Program-made: the position numbers and the translations under genes | Origin: an uncultured delta proteobacterium | Lineage (GTDB): Bacteria > Desulfobacterota > Desulfobulbia > Desulfobulbales > Desulfocapsaceae | NCBI GenBank assembly: GCA_903901335.1 | Contig: CAIUQR010000033.1 | Location: forward strand, 62,001 to 126,000 | DNA length: 64,000 nucleotides | Direction of reading: 5' to 3' | The notes under the pieces: model-generated | Database searches by the model: none | What the model was told of the DNA's origin: nothing | The model's input: the letters and a program-made list of their open reading frames with translations, nothing else | Shown: in pieces, positions 43,719 to 54,061 of the stretch | How the letters are laid out: every line of letters starts with the position of its first letter | Numbering within the stretch: position 1 is the stretch's first letter

Positions 43719-44255
43719 ATGAACCGACGCAGATTTTTAATGACCTCGGCCCAGATAGCTCTTGGGCTGCTTCTGTCCACCGCCCCTATTGATTGTTTTG
43801 CCAAAAGAATTGATTACCATCCTTTAACCTTTTTCCACACCCATACCGGCGAAAACCTGCAGGTCAATTATTCACCCAAAAAGGGCTGCACCTTTGCAAC
43901 CCAGCGCAAAGTCAACGAGTTTCTCCGTGATTTCCGGACCGAGGAAGTCCATCCCATCGACCCGAATCTTCTGGAAATTCTCTGCAAGATACAGTTGATC
44001 GGCGGCAGCACCGGGATCTATGAAATTATCTCCGGCTATCGTTCCCCCGAGACCAATCAGCTCATGCACTCAAAGAGTCCGGGTGTGGCCCAGAACAGCC
44101 TGCATATGCAAGGAAAAGCCATCGATATCCGCCTGAGCGATATGCCGACCCGGAAAATCCGTCATATTGCCACCCTGCTTCGCCGCGGGGGCGTCGGCTA
44201 CTATGCCCAATCGGATTTTGTCCATCTCGACACCGGTGATTTCCGAACCTGGTAA
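43719..44255 (+). CDS. ycbK: YcbK-like (DUF882/M15-type) murein peptidase
   Basis: A 178-residue exported protein with an N-terminal twin-arginine-type signal (MNRRRFLMTSAQIALGL). The mature domain has the M15 peptidase-like zinc site: ISGYRSPETNQLM, SLHMQGKAIDIRL (His, Asp) and DFVHLDTGDFRTW (His). YcbK-type proteins are related to D-alanyl-D-alanine carboxypeptidases and M15 endopeptidases. It follows ycbB by 9 bp and shares its operon, which supports murein remodelling. Confidence 0.9.
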   Translation: MNRRRFLMTSAQIALGLLLSTAPIDCFAKRIDYHPLTFFHTHTGENLQVNYSPKKGCTFATQRKVNEFLRDFRTEEVHPIDPNLLEILCKIQLIGGSTGIYEIISGYRSPETNQLMHSKSPGVAQNSLHMQGKAIDIRLSDMPTRKIRHIATLLRRGGVGYYAQSDFVHLDTGDFRTW

Positions 44256-44257
44256 GA

Positions 44258-44917
44258 TCAGAAAAACGTCTCCATGAAGACCCTGGAGCCGGGGAAATGC
44301 TGGTCAATGATTCGGATGGCATCACGGATCATATCGACGTTGCCGCAAAGATAGAAATCATATCTTTCTTTCGCCAAACGCTGTTCCAGATATGATGTGA
44401 CACGTCCGTTCCAGAACGGACCGTTGCTTTCAGGCGCCGAGAGACAGGGAATATATTCACCGGCCGCCTGTTCCACCTCGTCTCGATAGAGCAGTTCCCT
44501 TTCATTGATCGCTCCCTGAAGACAACAAAAATCGCGGACACCATTCCTGATAAAGGCAAGAAAGGGGGCGATCCCGGTACCGGTTGCCACGAAAACGGCT
44601 TTTCTTCCAAGAGACTGGTAGATGAAAAACCCAGCGGCAGCCGAAAGGATAACGATTTCTCCCGGTCGCGCCCGCGCCAGCAGAGGGGTTAACCGTCCGT
44701 CCGGCACATGGCCCACGCATATGGTTAGCTTAGAGGCATCAGGCTGGTTAATCAAGGTATACTGCCTGGTGATATCGTCAATGGTCAGCGATACTTTCTG
44801 GCCGGGAATAAAAGAAAACCCCCTCGGACGCTCGAAACTGATCTCAAAGACATGCCCGGTCAACCATCGCTGTCCAACCACACCAGCCTGAAAAGATTCC
44901 CGGCTCATTTTCCTCAT
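44258..44917 (-). CDS. Ferredoxin-NADP reductase-type flavin oxidoreductase
   Basis: A 219-residue FNR-superfamily protein: FAD-binding barrel with SFIPGQKVSLTI and RQYTLINQPD (the RxYS/T motif), then an NAD(P) domain with FVATGTGIAPFLAFI, and YDFYLCGNVDMIRDAI near the end. It would transfer electrons between NAD(P)H and an unlinked electron carrier. The start at 44917 is chosen because of GAGG eight bases upstream; longer in-frame openings have an out-of-family N-terminus. It is followed upstream by the PduO-type gene on the same strand, 52 bp away. Confidence 0.87.
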   Translation of the reverse strand: MRKMSRESFQAGVVGQRWLTGHVFEISFERPRGFSFIPGQKVSLTIDDITRQYTLINQPDASKLTICVGHVPDGRLTPLLARARPGEIVILSAAAGFFIYQSLGRKAVFVATGTGIAPFLAFIRNGVRDFCCLQGAINERELLYRDEVEQAAGEYIPCLSAPESNGPFWNGRVTSYLEQRLAKERYDFYLCGNVDMIRDAIRIIDQHFPGSRVFMETFF

Positions 44918-44969
44918 GCAAACCTCATGCTCCTTTCGCCGCATCGATGAAAAGAGGCGCGTGGAGTAT

Positions 44970-45539
44970 TCAACTCTGCCAGACCTGATCGACCATACCG
45001 GCCAGATAATTGCAATAACGAGCCAACACAAAGAGATAATCGGAAAGACGGTTCACATAGGTCAACAAGCTATCGGCGCCATCGTCGGGTAGAGTGTTCT
45101 GATCCAGAAGAGAAACAATCCTCCGTTCAGCCCGACGACAGACGGTGCGGGCAACATGCGCCCAGGCTGCCGAAGAATGCCCGCCAGGAAGTATAAAGAC
45201 TGTAAGCTCAGGAAGTTGCGATTGCATTTGATCGACCTGCTCCTCCAACCAGCGGCTGTCTTCCTGATCCATTGGTTGCAGGTATGCCATCGAAGGTGAA
45301 CCGGCCGAGGTGGCGAGCCAGGCACCGACACGGAAGAGATCAGACTGGATCCGGGTCAGTTGCATGCTGACCACACCTCCTTCAGGAACGGATGGTAACG
45401 ATGCGACCACGGCCCCGACAAGGGCATTCAACTCATCTACTGCTCCGTATGCTTCGATCCGGGCGTCGTTTTTTTCAATTCGTTCCCCTGAAAAGAGACT
45501 GGTCTTTCCCCTATCCCCGGTGCCTGTATAGATCTTCAT
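44970..45539 (-). CDS. PduO-type ATP:cob(I)alamin adenosyltransferase
   Basis: A 189-residue protein of the PduO family: KIYTGTGDRGKTSLFSGERIEKNDARIEAYGAVDELNALVG (ATP-binding loop TGTGDRGKT), VFILPGGHSSAAWAHVARTVCRRAER, and the late NRLSDYLFVLARYCNYL. It makes adenosylcobalamin from cob(I)alamin and ATP. GAGG precedes the ATG. It heads a leftward pair with the flavin reductase; reduction of cobalamin to cob(I) by a flavoprotein would be a fitting partnership, which is inference. Confidence 0.92.
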   Translation of the reverse strand: MKIYTGTGDRGKTSLFSGERIEKNDARIEAYGAVDELNALVGAVVASLPSVPEGGVVSMQLTRIQSDLFRVGAWLATSAGSPSMAYLQPMDQEDSRWLEEQVDQMQSQLPELTVFILPGGHSSAAWAHVARTVCRRAERRIVSLLDQNTLPDDGADSLLTYVNRLSDYLFVLARYCNYLAGMVDQVWQS

Positions 45540-46008
45540 AAAAAAACCTCTAAAGAAATAACACGGGCCAATTCCCCAGCCCGGTATTTATCACAATGAC
45601 CATCCGGATCGGGCGACATCGATTTGCCGACGATCAAACGTGGACTGTAGGACCCCTGCAATCATTGTTTAAGTCTCATTTCCCTTGAGCAGAGAAGAGA
45701 AAACCTTCTCGCATAATACTGGATCAACTGTAAATACTCCAGCCAATATTCCTCACAGTGGACAACTGCGGTGAAAAGAGAAGTCCTTGACAGAAAATAT
45801 AAAGGAAGTGTATTCTTCATGAAGATTGGCTCCTGCCCTTCGGAAATACTGTCCGGTGTCCAGAAGCCAACTCATCGTATCTTTTTCCATTAGCTTTCAT
45901 ACACAACAAAGCATTCAATCAATTTCTGTTTGGAGACCATCAGGGCAAAAGAAAATACTCATTTTAGAAATTGATAAAAACTCTTATTGTCAAAACGGAG
46001 GAATTCTC
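45540..46008. promoter_or_regulatory. Intergenic region with probable rubrerythrin promoter
   Basis: A 469-bp divergent gap. TTGACA at 45787-45792 and TATTCT at 45811-45816, with an 18-bp spacer, form the best promoter candidate for rubrerythrin, leaving a long 5' leader of about 190 nt. No PerR-type box or small gene was seen. Confidence 0.4.
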
Positions 46009-46584
46009 ATGTCATCTTTAAAAGGAACAAAGACGGAACAGAACCTGCTTAAAGCGTTTGCCGGTGAATCACAGGCCAGAAACCGCTATACCTACTTTGC
46101 TTCTGTGGCGAAAAAAGAAGGCTACGAACAGATTTCAGCCATATTTCAGGAAACAGCCGATAACGAAAAAGAACATGCCAAACGGTTCTTCAAGTTCCTG
46201 GAGGGAGGAAATGTAGAAATCACCGCCATGTACCCGGCAGGGGTCATCGGAACCACCCTCGAAAACCTGCAGGCGGCGGCGGCCGGAGAAAATGAGGAGC
46301 ACACCGTTCTCTATCCGGGATTTGCCAAGGTAGCTGAAGAAGAAGGATTTCCCGAGGTCGCAGCCGCATTCAGGATGATTGCCCTGGTTGAAGTTGAGCA
46401 TGAGCTTCGCTATAACAAGCTCGGGGCCAATATCAGCAGCGGCCAGGTATTCAAAAAGAAAACAAAGACCAGATGGAAATGCAGAAACTGCGGTTATGTC
46501 CATGAAGGAGAGGATGCTCCAACACTCTGCCCGGCCTGTCTCCACAAGCAGAATCACTTCGAAATCAAGGAAAGCAATTACTGA
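46009..46584 (+). CDS. rbr: Rubrerythrin
   Basis: A 191-residue cytoplasmic protein: ferritin-like di-iron domain with [44 protein letters not shown] and [14 protein letters not shown], then a C-terminal rubredoxin ([29 protein letters not shown], four Cys). It removes hydrogen peroxide using electrons from rubredoxin-like donors and is usual in anaerobes. CGGAGG precedes the ATG at 46009; a longer frame upstream to 45826 is not conserved in type. Confidence 0.95.
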   Translation: MSSLKGTKTEQNLLKAFAGESQARNRYTYFASVAKKEGYEQISAIFQETADNEKEHAKRFFKFLEGGNVEITAMYPAGVIGTTLENLQAAAAGENEEHTVLYPGFAKVAEEEGFPEVAAAFRMIALVEVEHELRYNKLGANISSGQVFKKKTKTRWKCRNCGYVHEGEDAPTLCPACLHKQNHFEIKESNY

Positions 46585-46643
46585 TTCATCACGCCAGGTG
46601 ATCCTGCCCACCGTTGAAAAGGATGTGTACCCTCTAAAGTACG

Positions 46644-46687
46644 CATATCATAGGGAAGGGCGACTTCAGCTCATTCCCTATGATATG
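46644..46687. repeat. Perfect 14-bp inverted repeat downstream of rbr
   Basis: CATATCATAGGGAA (46644-46657) and its complement (46674-46687) surround a 16-nt loop. It is 60 bp after the rubrerythrin stop, in the 422-bp rbr-lon gap. No T tract follows, so it is either an unusual terminator, an mRNA-stability hairpin or a small repeat element. The rest of the gap holds only the possible lon promoter. Confidence 0.5.
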
Positions 46688-46858
46688 TCCTCGCCCCCTC
46701 TGAATATCTCCTGATCTGCTCCATCATCCATTCCCCCTTCATCAGGATCTATCCGGAGATTGTCGCCCCAGGTTGTTTCTGTCGATACCACAAACGTCTT
46801 GCCAATGTTTATAATTATTTATTATTAGTGGACATTGCTCCTTATAGACATTAATTTC

Positions 46859-46904
46859 TTGACAATTATCAACCCGGATTGTTAAAAAATTTACTATCTT
46901 AGTC
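46859..46904 (+). promoter_or_regulatory. Possible lon promoter with an FNR/HcpR-like box
   Basis: TTGACAATTATCAA at 46859-46872 fits TTGAC-N4-ATCAA, an FNR/Dnr-like site, and TACTAT at 46892-46897 would be the -10, placing the start near 46904 at about the class II distance. The same TTGACA could instead serve simply as a sigma-70 -35. No clear heat-shock sigma-32 promoter was seen. Confidence 0.35.
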
Positions 46905-47006
46905 AATATCATTATCACAAGAGGGAAAAGGCGATCCGGTTTTTTCCATCCCTTTACCCATCCACTATATTTTTTTTGCAACCATTTCGTATCGAGGAGA
47001 TTGAAC

Positions 47007-49445
47007 ATGTCTGATGAATCAACCCCTTTGGCACCTGAAGGAATCGACCCTCCAAATGAAACACCCCCGGAAGACAACGCTGGTTCTTTAGTTATTGCCC
47101 GAGATCTCCTGCCGGATGCTATTCTGATTTTTCCACTCTATGACCGGCCCATGTTCCCGAAAATGATGGGGCCGATAATCATTGATAATCCACAGATTCA
47201 AAAGATCATCTTCGAGGCCCAGGAACAGTCTCGATCTATGTATCTGGGACTTCTCCTGGTTCGGCCAACCGAGGATACGCTGCAGCATGTCCCGGAAAGT
47301 GCCGCCGACTTTTTCCCGGTTGGTGTTGTCGCCCGGATTATACGGATATCCCCTCCGACAGAGGATGCCCCTCTGCAGGTCCTGGTCCAGGCCCTTGAAC
47401 GTTTCGATGTCGGGGAGTTGACCATCGGTAAAACATTCGTCACAGCCAGGGTCCATTACTGGCTGGAGAAACGGATTGAGAATACCGAAGAGATCAAGGC
47501 CTACTCGGTAGCCATCATCGACTGTATCAAGGAATTGGTCACCTTAAACCCCCTTTTCCGGGAAGGACTGTCCCTCCTCATCGAACGTATCAATGTCAGC
47601 GACCCAAGCGCGCTTGCCGATTTTGCCGCCTCAATGACGACCTCTTCCGGCGCGGAACTGCAACAGATCCTGGAGATCGCAGATGTCAGGACCCGCATTG
47701 AAAAGGTATTGGTTCTGCTAAAAAAAGAGGTCGAGATCTCAAAACTGAAGGCCCAGATCTCAAAACGCATCGAAGAACAATTATCCAAACAGCAGCGGGA
47801 ATTTTTTTTAAAACAGCAGCTGCAGGAGATAAAGAAAGAGCTGGGGATATCGAAAGACGACACCGAAAGCGAGATCGATAAATTTCAAAAGCGCCTGAAA
47901 AATCTAACCTTGACAGAAGAGGCCAGCGAACGGATCCAGGAAGAACTGGAAAAGTTGAAGCTTCTGGGACCTTCGTCCGCTGAATTCAACGTAACCAGGG
48001 CCTATCTGGACTGGTTGACCGTGCTGCCCTGGGGAATCTATACGGAAGATAGCTACGATATAGACAAGGCCGCCAGGATTCTGAATCACGATCATTTCGG
48101 TCTCGAAGATGTCAAAGACCGTATCCTGGAGCTGATATCGGTCGGTATCATCAAAGGCAATCTTTCCGGTTCCATCATCCTGCTCACCGGTCCGCCGGGG
48201 GTCGGAAAAACCTCTATCGGCCAGTCCATTGCCAGAAGTCTCGGCCGGGAATACTACCGGTTTTCGCTGGGCGGCATGCGCGATGAGGCAGAGATCAAAG
48301 GCCATCGCCGGACCTATATCGGAGCACTTCCCGGCAAATTCCTCCAGGCCATCAAAACCTGCAAGACATCCAACCCGTTGATAATGCTGGATGAAGTGGA
48401 TAAGATCGGAGCCAGTTTTCAGGGAGACCCGGCCTCGGCCCTCCTCGAAGTCCTGGACCCTGAGCAGAACCAGAATTTTCTCGACCATTACCTGGATGTC
48501 CGGTTTGATCTCTCCAAGGTCCTCTTCATCTGTACCGCCAACCAGATGGAGACAATCCCCAGACCCTTGCTTGACAGGATGGAGATCATTCAACTCCCCG
48601 GTTATATCCAGGCCGAAAAGGTTGAAATCGCCCGCAGACATCTGATCCCGAAGCAACTCAAAATGCATGGCCTGACGGCAAAGCAGGTGGTCTTCCCGAA
48701 GCCGGTGCTGGGCACAATCATTGACGGTTATGCCCGGGAAGCAGGGGTAAGGTCCCTGGAAAACTGCATCAAAAAGATCCTGCGCAAGGCTGCCAAAGAG
48801 ATCGTCAGCAACCCTCAGAAAACAATCCGGGTCCATAAAGATAATCTTTCTGATCTCTTAGGAAAGAAATATTTTTCAGAAGATCACGCCTTTAAAAAGG
48901 CCAGGGTGGGTGTCATCACCGGACTTGCCTACACCAGTATGGGCGGCGCAACCCTTTATATTGAATCGATTCCCATCCCAACCGGACAACCAGGATTCAA
49001 GCAGACCGGACAGCTCGGCCAGGTAATGGTAGAATCATCAGAAATTGCATATAGTTATGTTAGATCATTTCTTAAAGACAATACCGAGGCAATGGAATTC
49101 TTTAAAAAGAACTTCATTCACCTGCATGTTCCGGCCGGGGCGACCCCGAAGGACGGGCCTTCCGCGGGGATTACGATGGCCTGTTCCCTTTATTCCATCG
49201 CAATCGGGAGGGCTATGATCGGTGACACGGCTATGACGGGAGAACTCACCTTGAGCGGTCTGGTTATGCCCATCGGCGGAGTGAAAGAAAAGATCATTGC
49301 CGCAACCAGAGCAAAACTCAAGCAGGTGATCCTCCCCAAGGAAAACCAAGAAGACTTCGAACTGCTGCCGGTGCACATTAAAGAGGGTATCACCCCCCAT
49401 TTTGTGGCAACCTTCCGGGATGTCTTGAAGATATGTTTCCCTTAA
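47007..49445 (+). CDS. lon: ATP-dependent Lon protease
   Basis: An 812-residue protease: N-terminal substrate domain (about 30-230), long coiled coil with [26 protein letters not shown]+ domain ([52 protein letters not shown]), and the Ser-Lys peptidase ([16 protein letters not shown] with catalytic Ser; [13 protein letters not shown] with Lys). GAGGAG precedes the ATG at 47007. Length is typical. It degrades misfolded and regulatory proteins in the cytoplasm. Confidence 0.95.
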   Translation: MSDESTPLAPEGIDPPNETPPEDNAGSLVIARDLLPDAILIFPLYDRPMFPKMMGPIIIDNPQIQKIIFEAQEQSRSMYLGLLLVRPTEDTLQHVPESAADFFPVGVVARIIRISPPTEDAPLQVLVQALERFDVGELTIGKTFVTARVHYWLEKRIENTEEIKAYSVAIIDCIKELVTLNPLFREGLSLLIERINVSDPSALADFAASMTTSSGAELQQILEIADVRTRIEKVLVLLKKEVEISKLKAQISKRIEEQLSKQQREFFLKQQLQEIKKELGISKDDTESEIDKFQKRLKNLTLTEEASERIQEELEKLKLLGPSSAEFNVTRAYLDWLTVLPWGIYTEDSYDIDKAARILNHDHFGLEDVKDRILELISVGIIKGNLSGSIILLTGPPGVGKTSIGQSIARSLGREYYRFSLGGMRDEAEIKGHRRTYIGALPGKFLQAIKTCKTSNPLIMLDEVDKIGASFQGDPASALLEVLDPEQNQNFLDHYLDVRFDLSKVLFICTANQMETIPRPLLDRMEIIQLPGYIQAEKVEIARRHLIPKQLKMHGLTAKQVVFPKPVLGTIIDGYAREAGVRSLENCIKKILRKAAKEIVSNPQKTIRVHKDNLSDLLGKKYFSEDHAFKKARVGVITGLAYTSMGGATLYIESIPIPTGQPGFKQTGQLGQVMVESSEIAYSYVRSFLKDNTEAMEFFKKNFIHLHVPAGATPKDGPSAGITMACSLYSIAIGRAMIGDTAMTGELTLSGLVMPIGGVKEKIIAATRAKLKQVILPKENQEDFELLPVHIKEGITPHFVATFRDVLKICFP

Positions 49446-49532
49446 ATGACCAGGATAGAACAGTCCCGACACCCTTCCCGGCAAGGTATCGTAAGCAGTT
49501 ACGAGAACGCGGTCGATTATTGAGAGGAGAAT

Positions 49533-50660
49533 ATGCCCGATAACAGCGTTACCAGCAGCACCAATTTTATCGCCGCTCTGGCAGTGGCGCTCATCGCCGC
49601 GTCGCTCTGGATATTTTCCTCGTTTCTGCATTATATTCTGGTGGCGGCTGTTCTTTCCCTCGCTACCAGTCACGGCTTCAACGCCTTATTATGCTGGATT
49701 GACGACTCTCGTCTCCCGAAATGGATCAAAAAAAAGAGGCGGATCCTGGCCGCTTTTCTTCTTACCTCCTTTTTCCTGATGATGATCTTTCTGCCTTTGC
49801 TCTATCTGATTATCCAGACTTCGGATCTCATTTCCACTCTCAATATTGAACTGATAAAACAAACGATCCTGGCCATGTGGAACAATGTCCTCAATTATGC
49901 AGACAGCATTCCCGTCCTGCATGAACCGTTGACCCGGCTGAAGGCAGAGGGCAGTTCGCTGATCGACACCTCTTCCATCCGGACCGTCTTGAAGGGAGGA
50001 GAAAATATCGTCTCAGGTACCAGCGGGCTGGTCATTCAGATCGGCTGGATCCTGATGTTCTATTTTCTCTTTAACATTTACGGCGATAAGATCCTCTACT
50101 TCCTCGGGACCCTGATGCCGACAAATCCCGAACATGAAAAGTATCTCTACCGTGAATGTACGGGTACCGTGGCCGTGGTATTTTATGGAACGCTTTTTAA
50201 TATGACCGCTCAAGGACTGGCCTTCGGGTTGCTGATGACCTTCATGGGCGGCTATAATGCCACTTACCTGGGTGTTTTGGCCGGATTCTGTTCAATCGTT
50301 CCGATTATCGGCGCAGCGCCTGTTTACATTCCCGTTATTGCGATAGAACTCTTCGCAGGAAACTTCCTGCGAGCGATTATTATTTTGACATTTGCCTGGG
50401 TGGTCATGGTATTTTTCTTTGACAATATCCTGCGCCTTCTCTTTATCGGTTATCTGAAAAAAGCTTTCGGATTCGAATATACGATGAACGGGATTTTAAT
50501 TCTCCTGTCCATTCTGGCAGGAATATCAACCTTCGGCTTCTGGGGCCTGATTCTTGGTCCTTCCGTGCTGGCTCTGACCCTGGCTGCTGCCAACCTCTAT
50601 CGGGATAATCTGGCCAAAGACAGCGCACAGCAACCGTCCGAAGACGGTTTGCTGAAATAA
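49533..50660 (+). CDS. AI-2E/PerM-family membrane protein
   Basis: A 375-residue membrane protein of the AI-2 exporter-like (PerM/YdiK/TqsA) family: N-terminal pair of membrane segments (about 11-45 and 65-92), a soluble central part (about 100-160), and several C-terminal segments with AQGLAFGLLMTFMGGYNATYLGVLAGFCSIVPIIGAAPVYIP and the end FGFWGLILGPSVLALTLAA. The family exports small molecules or ions; the substrate is unknown. GAGAGGAG precedes the ATG. It is 88 bp downstream of lon on the same strand. Confidence 0.9.
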   Translation: MPDNSVTSSTNFIAALAVALIAASLWIFSSFLHYILVAAVLSLATSHGFNALLCWIDDSRLPKWIKKKRRILAAFLLTSFFLMMIFLPLLYLIIQTSDLISTLNIELIKQTILAMWNNVLNYADSIPVLHEPLTRLKAEGSSLIDTSSIRTVLKGGENIVSGTSGLVIQIGWILMFYFLFNIYGDKILYFLGTLMPTNPEHEKYLYRECTGTVAVVFYGTLFNMTAQGLAFGLLMTFMGGYNATYLGVLAGFCSIVPIIGAAPVYIPVIAIELFAGNFLRAIIILTFAWVVMVFFFDNILRLLFIGYLKKAFGFEYTMNGILILLSILAGISTFGFWGLILGPSVLALTLAAANLYRDNLAKDSAQQPSEDGLLK

Positions 50661-50705
50661 TCCTCCATTTAAACATGAAGTGCTGCCAATCGACTCAGTC
50701 CTTCC

Positions 50706-51056
50706 TCAGGCACAGGCGGATTGATCTTTGGTTTCGAGATAGGAGGAGAGCCGCTCCTGGTCTGTTCGGCAGACCGGAGTGCCGGCCAGGGCACTGATAA
50801 TCAGGACAAGCTGAGCCTGGAGAAAAGGATCAAGATTCTTTTTCAGGGAATAATACATCCACACACCGCCACGTCTGTCGTGCAGCCAACCATTTTTTTT
50901 CAGATATGCCAAGTGACGGGAGACCGTCGACTGCGGCATGTCGAGGGCGTGCATTAGATCGCAGACGCAGAGTTCAACCCGTCCCTGCAGGAGCAGGATC
51001 AGGCGAAGCCTGGTTTCGTCGGCCAGTGATTTGAATATATTGGCGATTGTACTCAT
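50706..51056 (-). CDS. arsR: ArsR-family metal-responsive repressor
   Basis: A 116-residue winged-helix repressor: IFKSLADETRLRLILLLQGRVELCVCDLMHALDMPQSTVSRHLAYLKKNGWLHDRRGGVWMYYSL. The ELCVCDL motif is the known As(III)/Sb(III) site of ArsR. It lies at the opposite side of the ZraSR block from the ACR3 gene. A short palindrome in front of it (51074-51083) is the likely operator. Confidence 0.9.
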   Translation of the reverse strand: MSTIANIFKSLADETRLRLILLLQGRVELCVCDLMHALDMPQSTVSRHLAYLKKNGWLHDRRGGVWMYYSLKKNLDPFLQAQLVLIISALAGTPVCRTDQERLSSYLETKDQSACA

Positions 51057-51073
51057 ACTTCTTTCATTAATCT

Positions 51074-51083
51074 ATCAATTGAT
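51074..51083 (-). promoter_or_regulatory. ArsR operator candidate
   Basis: ATCAATTGAT, a perfect 10-bp palindrome 18 bp before the arsR start, lies in an AT-rich leader (ATTAATCTATCAATTGATC) and is the usual form and position of an autoregulatory ArsR site. Confidence 0.45.
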
Positions 51084-51148
51084 CTCAGTCAACTGGAATA
51101 ACAAGGCTCAATGTACCGAGCTTATCCTGTCGGGCCCCAGTTGAGAGG

Positions 51149-52477
51149 CTATTTTTTATTTCTTATCCCCGCTTTCTGCATCTTGTAGCGAAGGACCCGC
51201 TCGCTGATCCCCAACGACTCCGCGGCCTGGGTCTGCACCCAGTCATGTTTTTCCAGGGCTGTAACCAGCATCTGGCGTTCAACTTCGGCAAGACGCTCGT
51301 TCAATACGCCATTTCCGGACTGTCCCGCCTGGATCTCCGGAGGCAGGTCACCGGCCCGGATCACATTGCCGCGCACCAGAGTCACCATGCGTTGAACCAG
51401 ATGCTCCAGCTCGCGGACATTTCCGGGGAAGTCATATTTTACCAGCTGCGCCACGGCGTCGGCATCGAAACGGATCGGTCTGTCCTGATATTTATTCAGA
51501 AAGAAATCGATCAACTCGACCATGTCGCCTTTGCGATCCCGAAGCGGCGGGACGATCAATTCCAGGACGTTCAGACGAAAGAATAAATCTTCCCGAAAAC
51601 AGCCGTGAGCGACCATCTCCTTCAGATCCCTGTTGGTAGCCGCCAAAACGCGAACATCAACGTCGATATCCTTCTCGCTCCCCACCCGGCTGATCTTCCT
51701 CTCCTGGAGGGTGCGCAACAACTTCACCTGCATCTGCTGGGGCATTTCACCCACCTCGTCGAGCAAGATCGTCCCTCCTTGAGCCGCCTCGAAACGTCCC
51801 AAACGCCTTGAAACTGCTCCGGTAAAGGCACCCTTCTCATGCCCGAAGAGTTCTGATTCGAAAAGATTTTCGGGAATCGCTGCACAATTCACGACCACGA
51901 AAGGGCCATCTTTCCTGGTGCTGATGAGATGAATCAGTCTCGCCAGGAGCTCCTTGCCTGTACCTGTTTCCCCATGGATAAGGGTTGTCCATTCGGTGGG
52001 GGCAACACGGGAGACGAGTGACAGAAGTTCCTGCATTTTTTTGCTCGAACCGATCAAGGCAACCGGCAGGTCCTCCCGGACAACGGACTCGGCAACCTGC
52101 TCCGCCTCTATATGGACCAGGACCTCCTGCTCTATCCGGCGAATTTTCAATAAAAGATCGCCGAGATCGACAGGTTTTTCGATAAAATCATCGGCACCCA
52201 GCTGCATAACCTTAACCGCTGTCTTCACGCTGCCATAGGCGGTAATCATGATGGCCCGGACCAAGGGGGAAGAGGCCCGCATCTTTTGCAGAACCTCCTC
52301 GCCGTTCATGCCCTCCATCCGATTGTCAAGAAGCGCCAGCTGCACCGGCTGGGTTTCAAAGATGCGCAGCGCCTCTCTGCCGCCGGCTGCAGTCAGGATC
52401 CGATACCCCTGTCTTTCGAGAAACCCCTGCAGCATATCGCGCTGCGTTTTGTCATCATCAACAATTAATATCTGCAT
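51149..52477 (-). CDS. ZraR-like sigma-54-dependent response regulator
   Basis: A 442-residue NtrC-family protein: receiver with phosphoacceptor Asp51 (LALLDNRMEGMNGEEVL), AAA+ domain with Walker A GETGTGKELL, ELFGHEKGAFTGA (sigma-54 contact), Walker B ILLDEVGEMP, and a Fis-type helix-turn-helix ending TQAAESLGISERVLRYKMQKAGI. It is 21 bp after the membrane kinase of the same operon, which is its partner. With the ZraP-like protein nearby the set resembles ZraPSR, which responds to zinc and envelope stress in enterobacteria. Confidence 0.9.
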   Translation of the reverse strand: MQILIVDDDKTQRDMLQGFLERQGYRILTAAGGREALRIFETQPVQLALLDNRMEGMNGEEVLQKMRASSPLVRAIMITAYGSVKTAVKVMQLGADDFIEKPVDLGDLLLKIRRIEQEVLVHIEAEQVAESVVREDLPVALIGSSKKMQELLSLVSRVAPTEWTTLIHGETGTGKELLARLIHLISTRKDGPFVVVNCAAIPENLFESELFGHEKGAFTGAVSRRLGRFEAAQGGTILLDEVGEMPQQMQVKLLRTLQERKISRVGSEKDIDVDVRVLAATNRDLKEMVAHGCFREDLFFRLNVLELIVPPLRDRKGDMVELIDFFLNKYQDRPIRFDADAVAQLVKYDFPGNVRELEHLVQRMVTLVRGNVIRAGDLPPEIQAGQSGNGVLNERLAEVERQMLVTALEKHDWVQTQAAESLGISERVLRYKMQKAGIRNKK

Positions 52478-52498
52478 TGTGACCGCCTGTTTTCCGCA

Positions 52499-54061
52499 TT
52501 ATACTGAAGGACCGGGTGAAAATAAGGGGAGTACTATAGAGAAATAAAAATGTCCGCTTTCCCGGTCCACCCGGCAGGAACACCGCCCTGAATGGGCCTC
52601 TGTTATTTTCCTGCTGATCGGCAAGCCTAACCCGGTCCCTTTGCTTTTTCGGGTAAAATACGGCTCGAAGACGTGTTCAACCTCATCGGCTTGAAGGGTG
52701 CATCCGGCATTGACAAGCACTATTTCACAGTGATCACCAGACCGGCCGAGGCTGATCCTCAGAAAACCGCCATCGGGCTGGGCCTCAATCCCATTCTTGA
52801 TCACATTTTCAAAGAGCTGACCAAGAAGATCTTTATCCCCGCTGACAACGAGACTGTTGTCCAGATCGAGATACGCCTGTATTGACCTCTCGTCACACAG
52901 GGACTGATACAAGGTCATAACTCTGACAATAAGATCAGCCACGACCAGTGGCTCCAGAGCAAGGTCAAAGGAATGGGTATACCGGCTGAGGCTGGAGATT
53001 ATCGAATTGCTTCGTTCAACCGCCTCCCGCATACTGAGAATCAACTGCAGGTGATCCCGGCCCAGATTCAATGCCTCTATCTGGAGACGTTGCAGCCCCA
53101 TGCCGATCGCATTTAACGGATTGCGCATCTCATGGGTGATGGTCTCTGCCGCCCGGCCCAGGGCCGCCTCTTCGTGCTGACGGGCAAGTTTTCGTTCAAA
53201 TTCACGTGCCTGCTCAACCCGCAGGCGCTGCATTCGAAAGAGCCACCAGGTCGATAATGTTCCACTGATAATAAGGAAGGCCACAAAAATACCGAACTGG
53301 CGACGCATCTGCTGCAGGCGTTCGGAAAAGTCGCCCGCCTCCAGTGCGACAACCAGCCTTTTCTCACCCATGGGGAAAATAGTTTTTGAAACCAACCTGT
53401 TGTTTTCCCGGGTGAGAACTACGGTGGGAATCGGCGTTGCCGTTTCTGTATGTGTGGGAACGGGCTCAAGACGGATAGAGGCTATGCCGTGGAGTTCACC
53501 CAGAAGGCGCAGAAGCCGCTCGACCGAAACCTCCTCTCTGAGATCCTCAAACTCGCCTGTTGCCAGACCCACGATAATGCAGCCAGGTTCAACCGACGGG
53601 GTCTTTTCACCTGCAGTCTGCATGGAAAAAACAGAGAGATGTCTGTCGGGCAGTGATGAGAGGGCGCCGGCTGAACACCCCTGTGTATCCGGCAACCATC
53701 CCGGCGGGCCGGTCAGATTTTCTTGTCCGCCCCGGCGGATGATCTTGATCCCGGCCAGCCCCGATTCACCGGCGAAGGCGGCCAGTTCGGACTCGGAGAA
53801 CCGCTCTACCGCATCAAGATACCCTACAAAACGGGCGCTGTTCTCTAGAAATCTTTTAATAACGTTTTCAAGTCCCTTGTTACTGAGGATCACATTGTTG
53901 ATATTTCGCTCAACCACAGCGGCAAGGATCATTGAATGTTCCCTGGCCTGTTCCCTGAACCTTTGCAAGGCCTGGTGCTCCTGCCAGAAAAAATATCCTA
54001 TAACTAAAAGTAACAGGGAAATGAAGATAGCAAGATTACTCCTCCAGGTGGGTCTGTTCAT
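52499..54061 (-). CDS. ZraS-like membrane histidine kinase
   Basis: A 520-residue sensor kinase: N-terminal membrane segment (about 10-28), a large periplasmic domain, second membrane segment (about 265-285), phosphoacceptor ETITHEMRNPLNAIGMGLQRL, N box LFENVIKNGIEAQPDGGFL and G box KGTGLGLPISRKI. The DNG box reads LVNAGCTLQ, a departure from DNGxGI. The ATG at 54061 is preceded by AGGGGGAAGG and overlaps the stop of the upstream secreted-protein gene by ATGA, so the kinase is translated in step with that protein. It pairs with the sigma-54 response regulator. Confidence 0.9.
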   Translation of the reverse strand: MNRPTWRSNLAIFISLLLLVIGYFFWQEHQALQRFREQAREHSMILAAVVERNINNVILSNKGLENVIKRFLENSARFVGYLDAVERFSESELAAFAGESGLAGIKIIRRGGQENLTGPPGWLPDTQGCSAGALSSLPDRHLSVFSMQTAGEKTPSVEPGCIIVGLATGEFEDLREEVSVERLLRLLGELHGIASIRLEPVPTHTETATPIPTVVLTRENNRLVSKTIFPMGEKRLVVALEAGDFSERLQQMRRQFGIFVAFLIISGTLSTWWLFRMQRLRVEQAREFERKLARQHEEAALGRAAETITHEMRNPLNAIGMGLQRLQIEALNLGRDHLQLILSMREAVERSNSIISSLSRYTHSFDLALEPLVVADLIVRVMTLYQSLCDERSIQAYLDLDNSLVVSGDKDLLGQLFENVIKNGIEAQPDGGFLRISLGRSGDHCEIVLVNAGCTLQADEVEHVFEPYFTRKSKGTGLGLPISRKITEAHSGRCSCRVDRESGHFYFSIVLPLFSPGPSV

